Shown: positions 57,764 through 64,000 of the stretch, in pieces
Position numbering within the stretch: the first letter of the stretch is position 1
How the letters are laid out: each line of letters begins with the position of its first letter
Assembly: GCF_000219915.2 (NCBI RefSeq)
Contig: NC_017964.1
Coordinates: 2,790,001 to 2,854,000 of the forward strand
Source: Advenella kashmirensis WT001
GTDB taxonomy: Bacteria > Pseudomonadota > Gammaproteobacteria > Burkholderiales > Burkholderiaceae_B
Direction: 5' to 3'
DNA: 64,000 bases
Notes under the pieces: generated by a model
The model's input: only the letters and a program-made list of their open reading frames with translations
Database searches by the model: none
Told to the model about the DNA's origin: nothing
Position numbers and translations under genes: made by a program

Positions 57764-59194
57764 TCAGAAGTTCAGGGCACGTTTATCAACGGCCAGTGCG
57801 GCTTCCTTCAGCGCTTCGGACAAGGTTGGGTGCGCATGGCAGATACGCGCGATATCTTCAGCGGCACCTTTGAACTCCATGATAGTAACCGCTTCGGCAA
57901 TCAATTCCGAAGCCATGGGGCCGATAATATGCACGCCCAGCACTTCATCTGTCTTGGCATCGGCAATCACCTTGGCAAAGCCGGTTGTGTCGCCCAAAGC
58001 GCGGGCGCGGCCGTTGGCCAGGAACGGAAAACTGCCTGTGCGGATTTCGCGTTTTTCTGCCTTCAGTTGCTGTTCGGTTTTGCCGACCCATGCAATTTCC
58101 GGAGAAGTATAGATCACCCAGGGAATGGTATCGAAGTTGACATGACCATGCTGACCGGCAATGCGCTCGGCAACGGCAACACCCTCTTCTTCGGCCTTGT
58201 GCGCCAGCATCGGACCGCGCACCACATCGCCCACTGCCCAAACGTTTGGCAGGTTGGTCTTGCACTCTTCATTAACGCTGATGAAGCCGCGCTCGTCCAA
58301 TTGCAGGCCGACGCTGTCCACGTTCAGATTGCCGGTAAAAGGCACCCGGCCGATAGAGACAATCAGTTTGTCTACGACAAGCGACTGTTCCGCGCCTTTG
58401 GCGTCGGTATACGGTACGGTGATGGTCTTGGCTGTGGATTTGATCTCGCCGATTTTGACACCGGTTTCAATTTTCAGGCCCTGTTTGGCAAATGCCTTCT
58501 GCGCTTCCTTGGCTACCTGGACGTCGGCCGCAGCCAGAAATTCTGGCACGGCTTCCAGAATGGTCACTTCTGCGCCCAGACGACGCCACACGCTACCCAT
58601 TTCCAGACCGATCACACCGGCGCCGATTACGCCCAGTTTCTTGGGCACGCCGGCAATACGCAAGGCACCGTCGTTGGACAAAATCTGTTTTTCATCAAAA
58701 GGTAGGCCAGGCAAGGCGCGAGCGACTGAACCGGTAGCCACGATCACATGGCTCGCCGTCAGACTTTCCGCTTTTTTGCCACTGACGCTGATTTTCCAGC
58801 TGCCGTCTTCGGCCTTGCCATCGAACGCGCCGACGCCGGAGAAGAACGTGACTTTGTTCTTTTTGAACAAATACAAAATACCGTCGTTGTTCTGTTTGAC
58901 AACTGTGTCCTTGCGGCCGATCATTGCATCCAGCTTGAGCTTGACGCTGCCCACTTCGATGCCGTGCTCGGCAAAATGGTGGTTGGCCTGTTCAAAATGC
59001 TCAGACGATTGCAGCAGGGCTTTGGACGGAATGCAGCCGACATTGGTGCAGGTGCCGCCGGGCTTGGGATTGCCGGCATCATCAGCCCAGGCATCAATAC
59101 ACGCTACTTTCTTGCCCAGCTGCGCAGCACGGATCGCTGCAATATAGCCGCCAGGGCCGGCACCAATTACGACAACGTCAAATTGTGAAGACAT
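57764..59194 (-). CDS. lpdA: dihydrolipoyl dehydrogenase, E3 of the 2-oxoglutarate dehydrogenase complex
   Basis: FAD-dependent disulfide oxidoreductase of 476 residues. The FAD-binding start is [20 protein letters not shown]; the redox pair is in [20 protein letters not shown]; the NAD site is [20 protein letters not shown]. The catalytic His-Glu pair is in [20 protein letters not shown]. It reoxidises lipoyl groups on OdhB. It lies 90 bases after odhB, with a terminator-like hairpin in the gap, so E3 may be made at a lower level from the odh transcript or from its own promoter. The frame is intact. Confidence 0.95.
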   Translation of the reverse strand: MSSQFDVVVIGAGPGGYIAAIRAAQLGKKVACIDAWADDAGNPKPGGTCTNVGCIPSKALLQSSEHFEQANHHFAEHGIEVGSVKLKLDAMIGRKDTVVKQNNDGILYLFKKNKVTFFSGVGAFDGKAEDGSWKISVSGKKAESLTASHVIVATGSVARALPGLPFDEKQILSNDGALRIAGVPKKLGVIGAGVIGLEMGSVWRRLGAEVTILEAVPEFLAAADVQVAKEAQKAFAKQGLKIETGVKIGEIKSTAKTITVPYTDAKGAEQSLVVDKLIVSIGRVPFTGNLNVDSVGLQLDERGFISVNEECKTNLPNVWAVGDVVRGPMLAHKAEEEGVAVAERIAGQHGHVNFDTIPWVIYTSPEIAWVGKTEQQLKAEKREIRTGSFPFLANGRARALGDTTGFAKVIADAKTDEVLGVHIIGPMASELIAEAVTIMEFKGAAEDIARICHAHPTLSEALKEAALAVDKRALNF

Positions 59195-59241
59195 AATATT
59201 CTCTTGATTTCGATAGAGCAGATGCGCTAACGCATCCTATG

Positions 59242-59268
59242 AAAAACGCGCGCCCCGCGAAGGGGCGC
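59242..59268 (-). terminator. terminator/attenuator between odhB and lpd
   Basis: On the minus strand GCGCCCC-TTCGC-GGGGCGC is followed by GCGTTTTT, a complete intrinsic terminator, 17 bases past the odhB stop. A second small hairpin (GATGCG-CTAA-CGCATC, 59221-59236) lies between it and the lpd start. Confidence 0.75.
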
Positions 59269-59284
59269 ATTCAGACTGCGTCGA

Positions 59285-60521
59285 TTACAGTTCCAGCAGC
59301 AGGCGTTGCGGATCTTCCAGCGCCTCTTTCATGGCGACCAGACCCAGCACTGCTTCGCGGCCGTCAATGATACGGTGATCGTATGACATGGCCAGGAAGT
59401 TGATCGGACGGATGACCACCTGACCATTTTCTACCACAGGACGATCCTTGGTGGCATGTACGCCCAGGATGGCAGACTGCGGTGGGTTAATGATGGGGGT
59501 GGACAGCATGGAACCGAAGACACCACCGTTGGAAATGGAGAAGGTGCCGCCAGTGAGATCTTCCAGGCTGATTTTACCTTCGCGCGCTTTAACACCGTAA
59601 TCAGCAATGGTTTTTTCGATTTCAGCAAAAGACAGCTGGTCTGCATTGCGCACAATGGGCACTACCAGGCCGCGTGGGCTGCTGACCGCGATACCGATAT
59701 CGAAGTAACCGTGATAGATGATATCTTTGCCATCAACAGAGGCGTTAAGCAATGGATATTTTTTCAGTGCGGCAACCGCTGCCTTGACGAAAAAGGACAT
59801 GAAGCCCAGTTTCACACCGTGCTCTTTTTCAAAGCGATCTTTGTAGGCATTGCGCAGATCAATCACGGCCTTCATGTTGACTTCGTTGAAAGTCGTAAGA
59901 ATGGCGTTTTCCTGCTGAGACTGGATCAGCGCTCGGCAATACGCGCACGCAGACGAGTCATAGGCACGCGCTGTTCCGGACGGCCGTCCAGAGACAGGCT
60001 GGCTGGGGCGGCAGCGGCGGCAGGCGCTGCCGGTTTGGCAGATGCGGCATCGGCCTTGGTCACACGACCGTCACGACCAGAGCCCTCTACATCGCCTGCA
60101 GCGATGCCTTTTTCAGACAGGATTTTGCTGGCCGCGGGCGATGCAACACCTGCACTGCCTTTGCTGGCTTCTGCTGCTTTGGCAGGCGCCGCTTCAGCTT
60201 TGGCCGGGGCCGCCTCGGCTTGGCAGGCTCGGCAGCAGGAGCAGCGGCCGCAGCTTCAGGCGCAGCGGCACCGGACTTGGCCTCAGTGTCAATCTTTGCC
60301 AGCAACTGGCCTGAAGTGACCGTGCTGCCATCGCCCTGGGCGATTTCAGTTAGCACGCCACTGGCCGGTGCCGGCACTTCCAGAACGACCTTGTCGGTTT
60401 CGACTTCGATCAGGGTTTCATCCTGAGTTACAGCTTCGCCTACTTTCTTTTTCCACTCAAGCAGGGACGCCTCTGAGATCGATTCGGAGAGCTGAGGAAC
60501 TACAACGTCAATAATAGCCAT
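59285..60521 (-). CDS. odhB: dihydrolipoyl succinyltransferase, E2 of 2-oxoglutarate dehydrogenase (two frameshifts)
   Basis: SucB/OdhB, about 412 residues after repair. The lipoyl domain ([20 protein letters not shown] to [20 protein letters not shown], lipoyl Lys in ETDKVV) is in the first frame. An Ala/Pro/Lys-rich linker and the E3-binding domain ([20 protein letters not shown]) follow in another. The catalytic domain ([40 protein letters not shown], active-site [14 protein letters not shown]) is in the third stretch. Breaks are at about 60220 (AAGCCGAGG) and about 59930 (GAGCGCTGATC for GAGCGGCTGATC or similar). An essential-type enzyme broken twice points to sequence error. It lies 33 bases after odhA. 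Confidence 0.9.
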
Positions 60522-60554
60522 TTTCGATAATCCGTAAAATTGTAATTAGACCGC

Positions 60555-63427
60555 TTACTTGGTCAGAATGAACCCTTTGAGCTTGGGTGCAAAAGCCTGT
60601 TCCACCAAGGCTTTTTGCTGCTCAATATGTTTGGCCATATAGCCAACCGCAGGCGAGGACGAAGCGATACGTCCGGCATAACCCAGGCGCTGTCCGGAAG
60701 ACATGTCTTCATACAGGTGGTGCTGGATATAGAACCATGGTCCCTGATTCTGGGGCTCGTCCTGTACCCATACGACTTCCGTCGCATTCGGATACTTGGC
60801 CAGTTCACTGGCAAACGACTTGTGTGCAAACGGATACAGCTGCTCTACCCGCAGGATCGCAACATGACTGGCTTCCCGTTCCTTGCGTGCGTTCATCAGA
60901 TCATAGTAAACCTTGCCTGAGCACACCAGTACGCGCTTGACTTTCTTGCCGTCAAGGTTGCTGTCCATGTCGCCCAGGATAGGGTGGAACTCGCCGGAGG
61001 CCAGATCGCTCAGCGGCGAGGTTGCATCCTTGTTACGCAACAGCGATTTCGGCGTAAAGATCACCAGCGGCTTGCGGAACGGCCGAATCATCTGGCGGCG
61101 CAGCAGATGGAAAATCTGTGCGGCATTCGTGGGCTGTACACATTGCATGTTATGGTCGGCGCACAGTTGCAGGAAGCGTTCGATACGTGCCGAAGAGTGC
61201 TCTGGGCCCTGACCTTCGTAGCCATGCGGCAGCATTAGTGTCAGACCGGACTGGCGTCCCCATTTGGCTTCGCCTGAACTGATGAACTGGTCAATCACGA
61301 CCTGCGCACCGTTGACGAAATCGCCGAACTGCGCTTCCCAGATAACCAGGGTGTTGGGCTCGGAGCAGGAATAGCCGTACTCAAAACCCAGCACCGCCTC
61401 TTCCGAGAGCACCGAATCGATGACCGTGAATGGCGCCTGGGAATCGGAGACATTCTGCAGTGGAATATAGGTGCCATCGTTCCAGCGTTCGCGTTTTTGA
61501 TCATGCAATACCGCATGGCGGTGCGTGAAGGTGCCGCGGCCGGAATCCTGACCGGTAATACGGATGGTATAGCCAGATGCCACCAGCGTTGCAAACGCCA
61601 GGTGCTCGCCCATGCCCCAGTCCAGGTTCTGCTCGCCCATTGCCATTGCGCGGCGGTCGGCCAGCAGTTTTTTCACCAGATTGTGGGGCGTAAAGGTGTC
61701 TGGCACAGTAGTAATGCGCTCGCCAATACGCTTGAGTTCGGCCAGTGGCACGGCCGTATCGGCACTGTCTGTCCACTTGGCGCCCAGAAACGGTGTCCAG
61801 TCGATAGAATATTTGTTTTTGTAGTCGGTCAGAACGGGTTCGACGGTTTTCTGGCCGTCTTCCATCAGCCGGCGATAATTCTTGACGAACTCTTCGCCTT
61901 CACCATCAGCCAATACGCCCTGCGTGGTCAGTTTGTCGGCATAGATTTTGCGCGTGCCAGGGTGCGCACCAATGCTCTTGTACATCAGTGGCTGCGTCAG
62001 CGACGGCGTATCCTGCTCGTTATGCCCCAGTTTACGGTAGCAGATGATATCCACGACCACGTCGTGGTTGAACTCCATGCGGTAGTCCAGCGCCAGGCGC
62101 GTTGCGAACACCACGGCTTCAGGGTCATCGGCATTCACGTGAAAGACCGGTGCTTCGATCATTTTGACCACATCGGTACAGTAAAGCGTTGAACGTGAGT
62201 CGCGCGGGTCAGATGTGGTAAAGCCGATCTGGTTATTGATCACGATATGCAGCGTACCGCCAGTGCCGTAACCACGTGTCTGCGCCATGTTAAGCGTTTC
62301 CATGACCACGCCCTGGCCGGCAAAGGCCGCATCGCCGTGCACCAGCACGGGCAATACTTGCTGCCCCAAAGGATCGGCGCGGCGTTCCTGACGCCCGCAC
62401 ACTGCCTTCCACAACCGGATTAACAATTTCCAGATGCGAGGGGTTAAATGCCAGGGAAAGGTGAACCGGACCACCGCGGGTGGACAGGTCACTGGAAAAA
62501 CCGTTGTGATATTTCACATCGCCATCGGTCAGGCCTTCGGCATGCTTGCCTTCAAACTCGGCAAACAGGTCGCCGGGCATTTTGCCCATGATATTGACCA
62601 GCATGTTCAGGCGGCCACGGTGAGCCATGCCCACGATAATTTCCTGAACGCCCAGATCACCGGCGTGATTGACAACCTCGTCCATCGCGGCGATAAAGCT
62701 CTCGCCGCCCTCGAGTGAAAAGCGCTTCTGGCCTACATATTTGGTGTGCAGAAAACGCTCCAGCCCTTCGGCTTCGGTCAGTTGCTGCAGAATGCGTTTC
62801 TTGGTATCGCCATCAAAAGAGCCGTTGGCATGGGTAGACTCCAGGCGTTCCTGGACCCAGCGCTTGGCCTTGGGATCGGACATGTGCATGAACTCGGCGC
62901 CAACAGCACCGCAATAGGTATCACGCAGGGAATTGAGAATTTCACGCAGGGTCATGGTGCCCTGTTTGGTGAAATAGGTGTTAGTGGCAGAGTACACCTG
63001 ATCCAGATCGGCCTCGGTCAGACCGTAAAAGGCGGGATCGAGTTCCGGAATTTCAGGGCGTTCGCGGCGTTTCAACGGATCAAGCTCGGCCCAGCGCACC
63101 CCAAGGGTGCGATAGGCAGCGATTAATGACTGGACATGAAGCTGTTTGCTGGCCACCTCCAGGGTGGGCGCGCCTCCCCTGGCAGCTGGGCAAAGGCATT
63201 GGCCTTGGCGCGCTGGGCAAAGGAAGTAACAACAGAATAATGGCTCTGGTCCCGGGTACTTTGGGAGCAGTCTGTGGCAGGTGCGTGCTGAAGCTGATCG
63301 AAATAGTCACGCCAGTGGTCCCCCACGGCAGCCGGGTTGGCCAGGTACTCTTCGTACAGTTCTTCAACGTAGGGAGCATTACTCCCAAATAAATAAGAGG
63401 TAGATTTTTTTCAGTTTCCGTTGTCAT
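60555..63427 (-). CDS. odhA: 2-oxoglutarate dehydrogenase E1 component (three frameshifts)
   Basis: ThDP-dependent SucA/OdhA, about 957 residues after repair. The ATG at 63427 (GGTGAAG upstream) begins MTTETEK and, after repair, SYLFGSNAPYVEELYEEYLA. Later blocks are EIIVGMAHRGRLNMLVNIMG, LSLAFNPSHLEIVNPVVEGS, VLVHGDAAFAGQGVVMETLN and HIVINNQIGFTTSDP. RFLQLCADHNMQCVQPTNAA and PSSP-type SSSPAVGYMAKHI mark the C-terminus. Breaks are at 63406-63412 (a 7-T run on the plus strand, 8 expected), about 63166 (CGCCCACCC for CGCCCCACCC) and about 62393, where frame arithmetic needs +1 or -2 bases (GTGCGGGCGTCAGG). It starts the odhA-odhB-lpd operon. Confidence 0.92.
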
Positions 63428-63526
63428 AAATCGCTTCACCGTTGCGGGTGTTTCACCCTTTGAGATGCAGGTATACCTTCCGGGTTACGGCTAGACCGAG
63501 TTGCGGATAGCGGGCAGAAGGCACAT

Positions 63527-63555
63527 AACATAGCCTTGATAGCCAATGCATTCAA
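63527..63555 (-). promoter_or_regulatory. promoter of the odhA-odhB-lpd operon
   Basis: On the minus strand TTGAAT (63555-63550) and TATGTT (63532-63527) are separated by exactly 17 bases. The start of transcription would be near 63520, giving a leader of about 90 bases before the odhA ATG at 63427. Confidence 0.6.
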
Positions 63556-64000
63556 GTATAACCATCGGGAGGGGTTAATCCAAGGAACTTTTTCGATTAT
63601 GAAAGAAATTACCGGTTTCAATCGATTGTGCTTGGTATATTTCGATAATTCGTTGCTAACGACCCACGCCACAAGACCCGCTGCATGAATGCGGCCATCG
63701 GTTTGGCCGCAAGTGTTCGACAAAGCCCAAAGGCAAACCGACGGCTGACCGCTTTGGTTGAACAGGCTCGCCTGACCAAGGCGGTCAAAGCATCCCGGCC
63801 GCCGCAGCCTCGATTGATAATCGCCAGCGCCCTGCCGCTGACTGGCGGCTAACCATAAGCCGCGCCACTGCGCCGAGCACGCCAACAGAAACCGCCAATG
63901 CCCCACATGCAGATCGTAGCGGTCACGGCCTGCAGCCGCAGGGGCCAAGTTCCCGCCGCAACGCCGGCAACGGCGTTATCATATCGAAACTGCGATTCAA
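63556..64000. other. right-end region without recognisable gene
   Basis: About 445 bases upstream of the odhA promoter. A minus-strand open frame crosses it (63436-63948), and another enters from the right edge with a hydrophobic stretch (VTATICMWGIGGFCW) before a stop at about 63853. Neither resembles a family I know. They could be the degraded or frameshifted 3' end of a membrane protein gene that lies mostly outside the window. Confidence 0.4.

Noticed and set aside
62290..63427. Programmed ribosomal frameshifting in odhA, odhB or the E1 paralogue
   Set aside because: No slippery heptamer with downstream structure is seen, and the same kind of break occurs in many unrelated genes.
63436..63948. 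170-residue minus-strand open frame upstream of odhA
   Set aside because: It overlaps the odhA promoter and leader, has no family features, and its composition is unlike real genes nearby.

Overview
The window looks like a chromosomal segment of a betaproteobacterium of the family Alcaligenaceae, probably close to Advenella/Tetrathiobacter. That placement is inferred from protein character and gene content recalled from the family, not from a search. Supporting signs are four orphan Bug-type (TTT-family) periplasmic binding proteins, a class I PHA locus (phaC-phaB-phaR), a 2-oxoglutarate dehydrogenase operon with its own lpd followed by zapE, and the conserved rimP-nusA-infB-rbfA-truB order.

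Layout. 1-5.6 kb (minus): translation/transcription operon rimP-nusA-infB-rbfA-truB (truB cut by the window edge), with a terminator-like hairpin directly before rimP. 6.1-8.9 kb (minus): rluB and scpB. 8.9-9.1 kb (plus): initiator tRNA with promoter and terminator. 9.7-10.9 kb: AT-rich Hint-domain gene. 11.1-14.3 kb: Lrp/AsnC regulator divergent from an AceE-type E1 paralogue. 14.5-15.6 kb: queE-queD (queuosine precursor). 16.1-23.3 kb: catabolic-looking cluster (two Bug proteins, amidohydrolase, flavin reductase-like protein, cupin, SnoaL-like protein, HpcH/HpaI aldolase, IclR regulator). 23.4-25.7 kb: SmvA-like efflux pump divergent from a TetR regulator. 25.8-32.3 kb: small membrane protein, small lipoprotein, short trimeric autotransporter, haloacid dehalogenase, CsbD, COG0523 GTPase and FemAB/GNAT-like protein. 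32.5-37.4 kb (minus): rluD-pgeF-phaC-phaB-phaR, divergent from bamD. 38.4-43 kb: dinG and tex. 43-46.3 kb: Bug, DapA-family aldolase, Bug. 46.5-54.9 kb (minus): ddpXABCDF D-Ala-D-Ala utilisation operon with an Atm1-type exporter at its end. 55-57.5 kb: trpS and zapE. 57.8-63.4 kb (minus): odhA-odhB-lpd. The last 0.45 kb has no recognisable gene.

The most striking property is that 17 otherwise well-conserved genes, including essential ones (infB, odhA, odhB), are broken by about 24 frameshifts. Nearly all are explained by loss of one G or C from a short G/C run. I read these as sequence errors rather than gene decay, so such genes are annotated once, over their full repaired span, with the break described.

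Biologically, the most interesting parts are the 16-23 kb catabolic cluster of unknown substrate, the rimP leader attenuator candidate, the orphan Hint protein, the E1 paralogue with a changed ThDP motif, the 44-residue membrane protein, and the ddp operon carrying an Atm1-type exporter.
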